DNA of 64,000 nucleotides from Barrientosiimonas humi (GCF_006716095.1 NZ_VFOK01000001.1:1581375-1645374), one strand, 5' to 3'; counted from the first letter of the stretch, positions 1-9,810 are shown. A program made the numbers and translations. Notes: a model not told the origin generated them from the letters alone.

Positions 1-1359
1 GTTCGCGAGCAGCGTGTCGTCGAACAGGAAGCCTTCCTGCGGCACCATCACGACCCGGGCGCGCAGCGAGGAGAAACGCACGTCGCGCAGGTCCACCCCG
101 TCCAGCAGCACGCGGCCGGCGGTGGGGTCCATCAACCGGGTCAGCAGCTTCGCGAGCGTGGTCTTGCCGGAGCCGGTCTCGCCGACGACCGCGATGCGGC
201 TGCTGGGTTCGATGGTCAGGTCGACGTCGTGCAGCACGGTGCCGCCGCCGGGGTAGGCGAACGACACGTCCTCGAAGTCGACGGTGATCGGTCCGCGGGG
301 CAGCACGACCCCGTCGTCGCCGGGGTCGCTGACGTCGGCGGGGGTGTCGAGGATGCCGATGACGCGGCGCCAGCCGGCGACGGCGTTCTGCATCTCGTTG
401 AGGATCTCGGTGGCCGCCTGCACCGGCTGGGTGAACAGGTTGACCAGGAACAGGAACGCCACGAGCTGGCCGAGGGTCAGCTCGCCCCCGGCCGCCAGCC
501 AGGCGCCCACGGCGAGCACGACCGTGGTCGTCAGCCCGGCGACGAGCTGGCCGGTGCTGAACGCGGCGACCGCGCGCAGCTGAGCGCCGATCGCCGAGCG
601 GCGGTGAGCGTCGATGGCCCCGTCGATGCGTTCGCCGGTGCGCTCCTGGACCCCGTAGGCCCGGATCGTCTCGGCGCCGACCACCGACTCCGAGACGGCG
701 GCCAGCATGTCGCCGACCCGCTCGCGCACGCGGGTGTACGCCCGCCCCACGATCACCTGGAAGCGCCGGATCACGAGGAACAGCGGCACGAAGCACAGCC
801 AGACCACCGCTGTCAGTGGCGGGCTGTAGACCAGCATCAGCACGGTCGCGACCAGCACCTGCCCCACCGACAGGATGAGGATGAGCCCGCCGAACTGCAC
901 GAACTGGCTGATCGTGTCGACGTCGCTCGTCACCCGCGAGACCAGCGCGCCGCGGCGCTCGCTGCTCTGGGTGAGCACCGACAGGTCGTGCACGTGGCGG
1001 AAGGCCTTGGTGCGCAGCGTCGCGAGACCCGACTCCGAGGCGGTCACCAGCCGCACGTTGACGAAGTACGTCGCGACGGCCGTGCCGAGCACCGCCAGCG
1101 CGGCGAGCAGCACCAGCCGGGTCACCAGGCCCGTGTCGGGTCCGCCGGGCGCGAGGATCCCGCGGTCGAGGGTCTGCTGCACGGCCAGCGGGATCAGCAC
1201 CCGCCCGGCGGTCGCCACGAGGGCGAGCGCCAGGGTGAGCACGAGTCCCTGGCGCAGCTGGGGCGACAGCGCGAACCCCCGCTTGAGGGTCTGCACCGTC
1301 CCGAGGTCGCGGCCGTGGCCGATCGCGCTGGCGTCGGGCGCCACCTGCTCGGCGCTCAC
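1..1359 (-). CDS. ABC exporter half-transporter (permease + ATPase), 3' end outside window
   Basis: One subunit of a type IV (ABCB-like) exporter, probably pumping a drug, lipid or peptide out of the cell as a heterodimer with the neighbour at 1356-3368. It starts with GTG at 1359, overlapping that gene's stop by 4 nt (GTGA), which argues for a coupled pair. The first ~340 codons encode the hydrophobic six-helix membrane domain. The ATPase domain follows, with Walker A (GETGSGKTT) at about residue 393 and the Q-loop (MVPQEGFLFDD) near residue 440. The window ends there, so the signature, Walker B and H-loop motifs are not visible. Because the partner has degenerate catalytic residues, this subunit probably supplies the partner residues of the working ATP site (inference). 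Confidence 0.9.
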   Translation of the reverse strand, partial: MSAEQVAPDASAIGHGRDLGTVQTLKRGFALSPQLRQGLVLTLALALVATAGRVLIPLAVQQTLDRGILAPGGPDTGLVTRLVLLAALAVLGTAVATYFVNVRLVTASESGLATLRTKAFRHVHDLSVLTQSSERRGALVSRVTSDVDTISQFVQFGGLILILSVGQVLVATVLMLVYSPPLTAVVWLCFVPLFLVIRRFQVIVGRAYTRVRERVGDMLAAVSESVVGAETIRAYGVQERTGERIDGAIDAHRRSAIGAQLRAVAAFSTGQLVAGLTTTVVLAVGAWLAAGGELTLGQLVAFLFLVNLFTQPVQAATEILNEMQNAVAGWRRVIGILDTPADVSDPGDDGVVLPRGPITVDFEDVSFAYPGGGTVLHDVDLTIEPSSRIAVVGETGSGKTTLAKLLTRLMDPTAGRVLLDGVDLRDVRFSSLRARVVMVPQEGFLFDDTLLAN

Positions 1360-3368
1360 CGCTGCACCTCCTGGCGGTCGGGCGCCACCGGCTCCTCGGT
1401 CGCGGCGACGGCGGCGCGCTCGGCCGCCTCCCGGGCGTACGCCGTCACCAGCCGCTGGTAGCCGGCGCACCGGCCCATCAGCTCCTCGTGCGTGCCTCGG
1501 TCGAGCACTCGGCCGTGCTCGAGGTAGATCACGTGGTCGGCCATGCCGATCGTCGACATCCGGTAGGCGACGACGAGCACCGTGATGCCTTCGCTGCGCT
1601 CGCGCAGGCCGTCGAGGATCGCGGTCTCGACGGCCGGGTCGACTGCCGAGGTGGCGTCGTCGAGCACCAGGAGCGCCGGGTCACGAACGACGGCGCGGGC
1701 CAGCGCGATGCGCTGCCGCTGGCCGCCGGAGAGGCTCGCGCCGCGCTCCCCCACGTGGGTCTGCGCGCCGTCGGGCAGCCGGTCGACGAAGCCGCTCGCC
1801 TGCGCCACGTCGAGGGCTCTGCGCACCTGCTCGTCAGTGACGTCGCGCCCCAGGGTGACGTTGCCCTCGACGGTGTCGTCGAACAGGAACGGCGTCTGGG
1901 CCACGAGCGTGGCCACCTCCGGAATGCCGCCGCGCCGGATCTGCCGCAGGTCGACCCCGTCGAGCACGATCTCACCGGTGTCGGGGTCCATCAGCCGCAG
2001 CACGAGTCCGCTCAGCGTGCTCTTGCCGGCGCCGGTCGGGCCGGCCACCGCGGTCGTCGCGCCCGCGGGCAGCGCCAGGTCGACCTCGCGCAGCGCGACG
2101 ACGCGCTCGAGCGGCGGGGTGGTCGCCGGTGGCGGACCCGCCTGGTCGCTGCTCGCGCCCGTGCGCGTGAGCCGGCGATCGCGTCGCCCTCCCTTGCCGG
2201 TGGCTTGGTCATGACCGCCCTTGCCCGTGGGCTGGTGGGCGCCGAGCACGGCTCGGCCGCCGACCTCGTACGCATAGCTCACCCCGGTGACCCGCTCGGC
2301 GCCGCGCGCGGGGGTGGCCGGGTCGCGGTCGCCGTACGCCATCTCGCCCTGCTCGTCGAGCACCGAGGAGATCCGGTCCCAGCCGACGACGGTGCGCGGG
2401 AGCTCCGACAGCACCCAGCCGAACGCGCGCACGGGGAAGGCCAGCACGGAGAACAGGTAGGCGATCTGCACCACGTCGGCCGCCTCGATCGCCCCGCTGC
2501 CGACCCGGCTGGTGCCGACGGCGAGGACGGCGAGCGTGCCGAGCGTCGGGATGGCCTCGATCACCGGGTCGAACGTCCCGCGCGTGCGGCCGACGCGGAT
2601 CGCCGCGTCGCGCAGCTGGTCGGTGCGCTCGGCGAAGCGCTGGGTCTCCTGGTCCTCGCGGCCCATCGCCTTGACGAGCAGCCCGGCCTCGACGCTCTCG
2701 TGCGCCACCTCGCTGACCTCGGCGCGCAGCTGCTGCGCCCGCGTGACGCGCGGCGACATGCGCGACTGGAAAACAAGGTTGGCGACGAAAAGCGCTGGGA
2801 ACACAAGGAATCCGATGAGCGCGAGCGGGATGTCGACGCGCAGCATCTCGGCTCCGGCGACCACCAGCATCACGAGCACGCCGATGGCCATCGGAAGCGG
2901 CTGGAAGACGTTCCAGGTGGCTTCGACGTCGGCGTTGGCGTTGCTCAGCAGCTGCCCCGAGGGGTGCCGGTGGTGCCACGACAGCGGCAGCCGGAGGTAC
3001 TGCCCCGTCACGCGGCGCCGATAGATCGCCTGCAGGTTGAAGAACGCGAAGCCGGCACCGGCGCGGCGCAGCACCACCCCGACGACGGTGAGCAGCACGA
3101 CGAGCCCGAGCTGCCACACGATCGTCCAGATCTGCGCGCCGCTGATCTCCCCGGCTCGCACCGCGGGCTCCACGACGTTGCCGGTCAGGCTGCCGATGAC
3201 CCGGGCGGTGAGCACGGTCATGACGCCATAGATGGCCGACCCGACGACGGCCACGAACAGGGCCTTCGGCTGCTGCCGGAAGCCGCGCCCCACCACCCGC
3301 AGACCCCGTCGCAGCGTGCGGTTCGACGCCCTGGGCGAGGGCGTCGAGGCAGAAGTCACGCCGGACAC
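1356..3368 (-). CDS. ABC exporter half-transporter with degenerate ATPase site
   Basis: Permease-ATPase fusion of about 670 residues. The membrane domain fills roughly residues 1-330; the ATPase domain has Walker A (GPTGAGKS, ~443-450) and signature LSGGQ (~546-550). Two catalytic positions are changed: the Glu after Walker B is Asp (LLVLDDATS, ~571), and the H-loop His is Tyr (VVAYRMSTI, ~602). This pattern is known from one subunit of heterodimeric exporters, which keep one hydrolytic and one degenerate site. About 45 hydrophilic residues (~375-420) interrupt the start of the ATPase domain. GTG at 3368 is the likely start because it gives a normal cytoplasmic N-terminus; an in-frame ATG lies at 3428. 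Confidence 0.9.
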   Translation of the reverse strand: MSGVTSASTPSPRASNRTLRRGLRVVGRGFRQQPKALFVAVVGSAIYGVMTVLTARVIGSLTGNVVEPAVRAGEISGAQIWTIVWQLGLVVLLTVVGVVLRRAGAGFAFFNLQAIYRRRVTGQYLRLPLSWHHRHPSGQLLSNANADVEATWNVFQPLPMAIGVLVMLVVAGAEMLRVDIPLALIGFLVFPALFVANLVFQSRMSPRVTRAQQLRAEVSEVAHESVEAGLLVKAMGREDQETQRFAERTDQLRDAAIRVGRTRGTFDPVIEAIPTLGTLAVLAVGTSRVGSGAIEAADVVQIAYLFSVLAFPVRAFGWVLSELPRTVVGWDRISSVLDEQGEMAYGDRDPATPARGAERVTGVSYAYEVGGRAVLGAHQPTGKGGHDQATGKGGRRDRRLTRTGASSDQAGPPPATTPPLERVVALREVDLALPAGATTAVAGPTGAGKSTLSGLVLRLMDPDTGEIVLDGVDLRQIRRGGIPEVATLVAQTPFLFDDTVEGNVTLGRDVTDEQVRRALDVAQASGFVDRLPDGAQTHVGERGASLSGGQRQRIALARAVVRDPALLVLDDATSAVDPAVETAILDGLRERSEGITVLVVAYRMSTIGMADHVIYLEHGRVLDRGTHEELMGRCAGYQRLVTAYAREAAERAAVAATEEPVAPDRQEVQR

Positions 3369-3460
3369 CTTCTCATGCCACGGACGTACGCCTTCCGCGG
3401 CATGCCGGTGCCCGGGGCGGCAGGTCATGCGCGCGATCCAGCCCGTGCCACGATGTCGGC

Positions 3461-4114
3461 ATGAGCGATCTCGCCAAGCAGGAGCGCGCCCAGCTGAGCG
3501 ACGCGTTCGACCGGTTCGGCCCGGACAGCCCGACCCTCAGCGGCGACTGGACCACGCGCGACCTCGCGGCCCACCTGGTGCTGCGCGAGCGCCGCCCCGA
3601 CGCGGCCGGCGGGATCCTGCTGCCGCTGCTGGCGAGCCGCACCGAGTCGGTGCAGCAGCAGATCGCGGCGCAGCCCTGGCCGCAGCTGGTCGAGCAGTTC
3701 CGCTCGGGCCCACCGGCGTGGTCGCCGATGCGTGTCGGCGCGGTCGACGAGGTCGCGAACCTGGCGGAGTTCTACGTCCACCACGAGGACGTGCTGCGCG
3801 GCGCCGACGCTTCCGCGCGCCGGGCTCGCAGCGAGCAGCTTGAGAACGCCCTGTGGGGAGTGCTCGGACGCATGGGCCGGTTCCTGCTGCGCAAGAGCCC
3901 GGTCGGGGTCGACGTGCGCGCCGAGGGTCACCGGGAGCGTCCGCTGACCAAGGCGGGTCAGGGCGACGGCCGCGTCACGCTCGTCGGAGCCCCCGGCGAG
4001 GTCGTGCTGCGGGTGTTCGGTCGGGGCATCGCCGACCCGGCCGTCACCGACGTCGTCATCGAGGGCGACGACGCCGCCGTGGCGAAGTTCGCAGGGTTCA
4101 AACCGAGCTTCTAG
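3461..4114 (+). CDS. TIGR03085-family protein (maleylpyruvate-isomerase/DinB-like fold)
   Basis: A 217-residue protein resembling the actinobacterial TIGR03085 family, a branch of the DinB/mycothiol-dependent maleylpyruvate isomerase N-terminal superfamily of presumed metal-binding four-helix bundles. Visible hallmarks are the opening WTTRDLAAHLVLRERRPDA block (residues ~28-48) and an EFYVHHEDVLR segment (~103-113) with histidines fitting a metal site. The substrate is unknown; a mycothiol-linked detoxification role is only suggested by the superfamily. It is transcribed divergently from the ABC exporter. A near-consensus -10 (CACGAT) ends 6 nt before the ATG, so the mRNA may be leaderless. 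Confidence 0.75.
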   Translation: MSDLAKQERAQLSDAFDRFGPDSPTLSGDWTTRDLAAHLVLRERRPDAAGGILLPLLASRTESVQQQIAAQPWPQLVEQFRSGPPAWSPMRVGAVDEVANLAEFYVHHEDVLRGADASARRARSEQLENALWGVLGRMGRFLLRKSPVGVDVRAEGHRERPLTKAGQGDGRVTLVGAPGEVVLRVFGRGIADPAVTDVVIEGDDAAVAKFAGFKPSF

Positions 4115-4122
4115 CACTCGCG

Positions 4123-4226
4123 GCCCGAGGCAGCGCGACCGCGCGTCATTTGCCCCGATATCGGCCCCAGCGACGCCCGAGCCAGCGCCAACGCACGTCA
4201 TTTCCCCCGATATCGGCCCCAGCGAC
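4123..4226. repeat. 52-bp tandem duplication with CCGATATCGG palindrome
   Basis: Two exactly phased 52-bp copies (4123-4174 and 4175-4226) differ at about five positions. Each contains the perfect 10-bp palindrome CCGATATCGG inside a shared 3' half (CGTCATTT, then ccccGATATCGGcccc). They fill the gap between the convergent genes 3461-4114 and hisF. There is no T-run, so this is not a classical terminator. It could be a paired protein-binding site or a small extragenic repeat. Confidence 0.8.
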
Positions 4227-4251
4227 CGCGTCGGTGTCGAGGCGGGATGGC

Positions 4252-5004
<753 letters not shown>

Positions 5005-5011
5005 GCCAACC

Positions 5012-5017
5012 AGGGTA
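5012..5017 (-). promoter_or_regulatory. -10 box of leaderless hisF promoter
   Basis: TACCCT on the minus strand matches TANNNT and ends 7 nt before the hisF GTG. That spacing puts the transcription start at or next to the start codon. No Shine-Dalgarno sequence is visible. Confidence 0.55.
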
Positions 5018-5161
5018 GGTGCTGCTCCGCGCCGGTTCCGCACGACGAGACGGCCGGAACGGGCGCGGCGCGCGGCGCGGCGCGTGCGGCGCGGCACGCG
5101 GGGCGCGTGGGGCGCCACGGCTACCCCGGCGCGACCTCGTGTCCAGCCAGTACGCCAACGG

Positions 5162-7366
5162 TCAGGGGCACGCGAGGTCGAGCAGCGCCTCGGGCAGGCC
5201 GGGGTCGGTGACGTAGACCCGGCCCGTCGGGCTGGTCCAGGTGCACCGCCCAGCGACGGTCATGGTGACCCGCCACCCACCCTCGTGCTTGGCCCGGTGG
5301 TGGTGCCGGCACAGGCACTGCAGGTTGCGCTCCTCGGTCGGGCCGCGCGGCCACGGGTCGACGTGGTCGAGGTCGGTGTAGCGCCCGCGGCGGTCGCACC
5401 CCGGGAACCGGCAACGCTGGTCGCGACGGATCACCCGGCGGCGCAGGCGCGCACCCGGCCGGTAGCCGCCGGTTTCCTGATCTGGGCCGGGCTGTTCCGC
5501 CGCCTGCGCGACGTGGGCTCGGGTGACTCCACCGGTGGTCGGCGCCGGAGCGGCCCAGGCCATGCTCGCCACGTCGTGCGGCGGGTCGATCGGCAGCTGG
5601 ACCCACTCCGCCGTGGTCCGGGCGGCGCGGCCGGTGAGCAGCTCGAAGACGTCGGCTGTCGGCACCGGGCCGGCGCGCTCGTGGAGCAGGACCGGCACGT
5701 CCGCCAACAGCTGCCGCACCTGCCCCGGTGTCACCAGGGTCCGGCTGCCCGGCGGCTTCGGGGAATCGGTGACCGAGGGCGGCCCCTGCGACGGCGCAGC
5801 CTGAGTCGACGGCGACGGCGGCCCCGACGACTCCGGCGGCGGCTCTTGCGACGAGGACGGACCAGGCGGCTCTGGCGACGGGGACGGGGACGGGCCAGGC
5901 GGCTCTGGCGACGGGGACGGGGACGGGCCAGGCGGCTGGGCCGACGGGGACGGGCCAGGCGGTTGAGGCGGCTCGGGTGACGGCGGCTGCGGGACGATGA
6001 GCTCGAGGTGGGCGGTGAGGTCGACGTTGCCCATGGCGAGGTCGTACAGGGCCTCGGCGCGGTGCTCCCCCAGCAGCATCGCTGCGCGCGCCACGTCCTC
6101 GCTCGTCCTGTTGCCGTCGTTGGTCGCGCCGGCCGCGCCGGCCGCGCTCTCCGGCGGCTGCTCGCCGTGCGCGGTTGCGGAGCCGGTGCGGGCGGCCTGC
6201 TGCGCCTGGTGGGCGCGCTGGTCGACAGCGTCCATCAACGCCACGGCCTTGCCGGTGGGCATGACCGCGCTGAACGCCGACAGCCCCGGAGTCGTGTGCG
6301 AGTCGAGCCAGACCCCGGTCTGCTGAGCCTTGGTGCGCTTCGCCGATCGCCGGGCGGCCTCCGACTCGTGACGGCCGACGAGGGTCCGTGTCGAGCGCTG
6401 CGCCTGAGTGCGCTGGCGCTGATGGACCCGGCGCCTCAGCACCGCCTCCTCGACCAGCTCGCAGGTCTCGGGCCGCGCCTCCTGCACCTCGCGGGCGATC
6501 GCGGCCGCGGTCTCGATGTTGACCTCGCCGCGGCCGACGGCGGCGAGCACGCCGGGCACCCGCGTGGTCAGCCAGACGGAGTCGTCGACGAGGGAGTCGG
6601 CGGCGTAGGGCCCGAGGCGCAGCGCCGGCCCGAGCAGGTCGCCGGCGAACTCGGCACGGTGGCCGGGCTGGTGCTCGACCACGTCGAAGGGTCGAGGCTG
6701 CTCGCCCGCCAGACACTCCTGCGCCGAGAAGAACGCGCTGTCGGGGACCCGGTCGAACCTCGCCAGCCCCGCCGTGGCGTGCGCCCGCACCGCCGCCGCC
6801 TGGTTCATCGCCGCGTGCGCGAGCACCGCGGTCAGCTCGAACTGCGCCTGCCGCTCGGCGGCACGGTCGGCCTCGCGCCACGCAGCCTCCGACTGCAGCT
6901 CGCGCTCGACCTCGCCACGCGCGGCAGGCGACCGTGTCTCGGGGACAGGCAACGGCGTCCGGGGCAGGCCCTCACCACCCGCACCACCCTCACTGCCCGC
7001 ACCGCCCGCTCCGCTCGGACCGTTCATGCCGCCCGCACCGCCAGACGCCACAGCATCACCGGCACCCACCGACGCCGGCCCGAGATCCGCCGGCACCAGC
7101 CACTGCTCCTGCTCGCTCAGCGCGAACGGGTCGGTGCGCTGCATCCGGTCGATCAGGTCGGCGGTCAGCACCTGGATCGCGCCCATCAGCAGGACCACCG
7201 GGTCGTGCGTCTGCGGCTCCGCGGCACCGTGCGGACCCGAGCGCGCCACGGGACCGAACGTGCCCTCGACGGCCCCGACGAGGCCGTCCTCGTAGAGCAA
7301 CGACTCGAACAGCGCACGCGCCGCGGCGACCGGGTCGCCGGGAGTCGGTGCGGTGCTCGGGGTCAT
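5162..7366 (-). CDS. DUF222-HNH endonuclease-like protein (13E12 type), proline-rich
   Basis: A 734-residue member of the actinobacterial DUF222-HNH (13E12-repeat) family. The helical DUF222 domain covers most of the first ~440 residues. The C-terminal HNH module (~652-700) has paired Cys (CRFPGC), the DLDHVDPW core and CRHHHRAKH. Between them lies a Pro/Ser-rich segment (~455-540) encoded by 33-bp repeats, and a Gly-rich stretch lies near residue 120. HNH proteins cut DNA; the role of this family is not established. The ATG at 7366 sits 7 nt after TACGAT, a leaderless promoter overlapped by a LexA-type box (7375-7390). DNA-damage induction is therefore likely. Confidence 0.85.
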   Translation of the reverse strand: MTPSTAPTPGDPVAAARALFESLLYEDGLVGAVEGTFGPVARSGPHGAAEPQTHDPVVLLMGAIQVLTADLIDRMQRTDPFALSEQEQWLVPADLGPASVGAGDAVASGGAGGMNGPSGAGGAGSEGGAGGEGLPRTPLPVPETRSPAARGEVERELQSEAAWREADRAAERQAQFELTAVLAHAAMNQAAAVRAHATAGLARFDRVPDSAFFSAQECLAGEQPRPFDVVEHQPGHRAEFAGDLLGPALRLGPYAADSLVDDSVWLTTRVPGVLAAVGRGEVNIETAAAIAREVQEARPETCELVEEAVLRRRVHQRQRTQAQRSTRTLVGRHESEAARRSAKRTKAQQTGVWLDSHTTPGLSAFSAVMPTGKAVALMDAVDQRAHQAQQAARTGSATAHGEQPPESAAGAAGATNDGNRTSEDVARAAMLLGEHRAEALYDLAMGNVDLTAHLELIVPQPPSPEPPQPPGPSPSAQPPGPSPSPSPEPPGPSPSPSPEPPGPSSSQEPPPESSGPPSPSTQAAPSQGPPSVTDSPKPPGSRTLVTPGQVRQLLADVPVLLHERAGPVPTADVFELLTGRAARTTAEWVQLPIDPPHDVASMAWAAPAPTTGGVTRAHVAQAAEQPGPDQETGGYRPGARLRRRVIRRDQRCRFPGCDRRGRYTDLDHVDPWPRGPTEERNLQCLCRHHHRAKHEGGWRVTMTVAGRCTWTSPTGRVYVTDPGLPEALLDLACP
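5862..5962. repeat. 33-bp minisatellite inside the HNH gene
   Basis: Three head-to-tail copies start at 5862, 5895 and 5928, the last shortened by 6 bp, followed by a partial fourth. The unit is a multiple of three, so copy-number changes would only lengthen or shorten the proline-rich linker of the encoded protein. Confidence 0.85.
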
Positions 7367-7374
7367 ATGCGATA

Positions 7375-7390
7375 TCGTACACCTGTTCGA
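7375..7390. promoter_or_regulatory. LexA/SOS-type box over the HNH gene promoter
   Basis: TCGTACACCTGTTCGA matches the mycobacterial/actinobacterial SOS palindrome TCGAAC-N4-GTTCGA with one mismatch, at position 4. It overlaps the TACGAT -10 box (7374-7379, minus strand) of the HNH gene and ends 8 nt upstream of its ATG. A bound repressor would block transcription directly. Confidence 0.65.
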
Positions 7391-7549
7391 ACACGAGCGG
7401 AAGGGGTCAGAACCCCTGTGGACACGACGGATCTCGTTGACCTGCCTGTGGATCCAGGCGCAGCAGCCCGGTCAGCCACGCATGCCCCGTGTTGCCTCAC
7501 CCCGTGCCCCCGCGCGGTATCCCTGCCCCCGCTCCCTAGGGTCGGCCCC

Positions 7550-8170
7550 ATGCCGCAGGAGACCCAGGAGGACCACCACGTCTGGGGCGAGAACCTCGCC
7601 GATCCCGCGCACGCCGACCAGGTGGTGGAGCTGGCCCGGCGCGCCCGCGGCGACGCAGCGCCGCCCTCCCCTCGCCCCACGGTCGTCACGTTCGACGGCC
7701 CCGCCGGCTCGGGCAAGTCCTCCCTCGCCCGCCTGGTCGCCGACCGGCTCGACGCGCCCGTCGTGCACCTGGACGACCTGCTGCCCGGCTGGGACGGCCT
7801 GCCCGCCGCACCGGCTCTGCTCACCACCCAGGTGCTCGTCCCGCTCGCGCGCGGGGAGCAGGCCGCGTTCCGCCGGTTCGACTGGCACGCGGGCGAGTTC
7901 GCCGAGCTGGTGCCGGTGCCGACCGCCGACTTCCTGGTCGTCGAGGGTGTCGCGAGCAGCGTGGGAGTGGCCCGGGCGTACGCCGACGTCCGGGTCTGGC
8001 TCGAGGCGGCCCACGACGTGCGCATGCAGCGCGGCCTCGCGCGCGACGGCGACGGGTTCGCCGGGCACTGGGAGGCCTGGGCCGCGCAGGAGGCACGGAT
8101 CTTCGAGGCCGACGGCACCGCCGCGCATGCGCACCTTCGGCTGCAGACCGACGGGCCTGCGCTTCCCTAG
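7550..8170 (+). CDS. P-loop ATPase/kinase, uridine-kinase-like
   Basis: A 206-residue soluble P-loop protein with Walker A GPAGSGKSS at about residues 50-58 and a second acidic strand (VVHLDDLLPGW) typical of nucleoside/nucleotide kinases of the uridine kinase type. The C-terminal half holds DFLVVEGVASS and an Arg-rich lid-like segment (RMQRGLARDGDG). The phosphorylated substrate cannot be read from the sequence. ATG at 7550 follows the -10 box TAGGGT (7537-7542) by 7 nt, so the mRNA is probably leaderless. Its stop codon forms part of the -10 box of the following FUSC gene. Confidence 0.75.
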   Translation: MPQETQEDHHVWGENLADPAHADQVVELARRARGDAAPPSPRPTVVTFDGPAGSGKSSLARLVADRLDAPVVHLDDLLPGWDGLPAAPALLTTQVLVPLARGEQAAFRRFDWHAGEFAELVPVPTADFLVVEGVASSVGVARAYADVRVWLEAAHDVRMQRGLARDGDGFAGHWEAWAAQEARIFEADGTAAHAHLRLQTDGPALP

Positions 8171-8173
8171 GCT
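8168..8173 (+). promoter_or_regulatory. -10 box of leaderless FUSC-gene promoter
   Basis: TAGGCT, 6 nt before the ATG at 8180. Its first three bases are the TAG stop codon of the preceding gene, so this promoter is embedded in a gene end. Confidence 0.5.
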
Positions 8174-8179
8174 GGGCCC

Positions 8180-9325
8180 ATGAGCAGCGAGGTGGCCGGC
8201 GAGTGGGGTCGGCGACTCGACCCTCGCCCACGACTCACCAAGCGCTCCTTCGCCCAGCGCGTCGAGCGGCTGCGCGACCGCGCCTTCCTCATCGTGCAGT
8301 GCGCGGTCGGCGGCGCGATCGCGTGGAGCCTGGCCCGCTACCTGCTCGGCCACCCGCAGCCGTTCTTCGCCCCGGTGACGGTGCTGGTCGCGCTGGGACT
8401 GACGTACGGCCAACGGTTGCGTCGCGTGGTCGAGCTCACCGTCGGCGTGGCGATCGGTGTGCTCGTCGGCGACGTGTTCGTGCACTTCTTCGGCACGGGT
8501 CCGGTGCAGCTGGCGGTCGTGGTGCTGTGCGCCATGTCGATCGCGGTGCTCGCGGGCGCCGGCGGGCTGATGATGATCCAGGCCGGCGTGCAGTCGATGA
8601 TCGTGACGACGCTCGTCGCCGACTCGGAGTACGCCTTCAGCCGCTGGCTCGACGCCGTGGTCGGCGGGTGCGTGGCGCTGCTCGCGGCCACCATCACCCC
8701 CACCTCACCCGTGCGCCGTCCCCGCGTGGAGGCCGCGCGGGTGCTGACCGAGCTGGCAGAGGTGCTGCGCGCCACGGCCACCGCCGGTCGCCGCCGTGAC
8801 CAGCAGCGCGCCGACGACGCCCTCGCCCGGGCGCGCGCCAGCGAGGGCCATCTCGCCGACCTGCGCGAGGCCGTCGACGAGGGCATCGCGGTCACCCGTC
8901 AGTCGCCGTTCCGGCGCCGGCACAACGCCTCGGTGGTGGCGATCGCCGACCTGACCGAGCCGCTGGACCGCGCGATCCGCAACATCCGGGTGCTCGTGCG
9001 CCGGGTGTCGGTCGCGGTGCTCGAGGGCGAGCCGATCCCGCCCGCCTACCTCACCGCCGTCGACGACCTCGCCCAGGTCATGGACCAGATGGCCGACGAG
9101 CTGTCCGAGCGGCGCGTCCCGCAGAACGTGCGCCCCGCGCTGCTGCTGCTCGCCGACGACACGGCGACGCGCAGCATCGCCGGCACCGGGCGTACGTCGT
9201 TGTCGGGTGAGGTGATCCGCGCTCAGCTGCGCTCGATCGTGGTCGACCTGCTCATGCTGACCGGGTGGAGCTACGAGAAGGTGCGCGAGGAGGTCCCGAC
9301 CCGCCACGACGAGCTCGACGAGTAG
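8180..9325 (+). CDS. FUSC-family membrane protein (aromatic acid exporter-like)
   Basis: A 381-residue protein whose N-terminal ~180 residues hold about five to six transmembrane segments (for example ~35-52, 58-75, 80-100, 105-130, 150-168). A cytoplasmic helical part of ~200 residues rich in Arg, Ala and Glu follows. This layout and the LxxxVxLGLTYGQRLRRVVELTVGVAIG-like pattern (residues ~70-100) fit the FUSC/DUF939 family, which includes the efflux proteins AaeB and YeeA. Substrate unknown. It ends 14 nt before the convergent PH-domain gene. Confidence 0.8.
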   Translation: MSSEVAGEWGRRLDPRPRLTKRSFAQRVERLRDRAFLIVQCAVGGAIAWSLARYLLGHPQPFFAPVTVLVALGLTYGQRLRRVVELTVGVAIGVLVGDVFVHFFGTGPVQLAVVVLCAMSIAVLAGAGGLMMIQAGVQSMIVTTLVADSEYAFSRWLDAVVGGCVALLAATITPTSPVRRPRVEAARVLTELAEVLRATATAGRRRDQQRADDALARARASEGHLADLREAVDEGIAVTRQSPFRRRHNASVVAIADLTEPLDRAIRNIRVLVRRVSVAVLEGEPIPPAYLTAVDDLAQVMDQMADELSERRVPQNVRPALLLLADDTATRSIAGTGRTSLSGEVIRAQLRSIVVDLLMLTGWSYEKVREEVPTRHDELDE

Positions 9326-9339
9326 GGACCGCCGGACCG

Positions 9340-9801
9340 CTAGATCTCCGCCGCCGGGCCGCGGCGGGTGTGCGCTTCGACCAGCGCGGCCAGCCGCTGG
9401 GCCTCGGCCGTGGCGCGCGGGCCGTCGCTGCGCTGGATGCCCATGACGGGCAGCGTGTCGAAGTCGTCGAGCTCGAGCACCGCCCAGGCCTGACCGCCGC
9501 CGAACTGCACCTCGACGATCTGCGACCACGCCACCTGACGGGTCACGACGAGGTTGTGCACCTCGATGCCCTCCTGCGTCGGGATCGCGCGCACCTGCGC
9601 GAACCGCCACAGCACCAGGGCGAACCCGACGCCGATCATCCAGATGAACGTCTTGTCGCCCACGGAGAACGACGGCTTGCCCTCGCTCGGCAGCGCGATC
9701 GCCACCACCGTGAAGATCATGACGCACAGGCCCGCCACGACCAGCGGCACGATGCGGCCGCCGACCGGACGGAACGTCGCGTAGGGATCGTCCTTGGCCA
9801 T
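9340..9801 (-). CDS. PH-domain membrane protein
   Basis: A 153-residue protein with two transmembrane helices (~18-36 and ~48-66). A bacterial PH domain follows, recognisable from the VRAIPTQEGIEVHNLV strand and the RQVAWSQIVEVQF strand. Such proteins occur widely in actinobacteria directly after hisG; their role is unknown. It is the last gene of the rib-his operon, 9 nt after the hisG stop. Confidence 0.8.
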   Translation of the reverse strand: MAKDDPYATFRPVGGRIVPLVVAGLCVMIFTVVAIALPSEGKPSFSVGDKTFIWMIGVGFALVLWRFAQVRAIPTQEGIEVHNLVVTRQVAWSQIVEVQFGGGQAWAVLELDDFDTLPVMGIQRSDGPRATAEAQRLAALVEAHTRRGPAAEI

Positions 9802-9810
9802 CCTCGCCCC

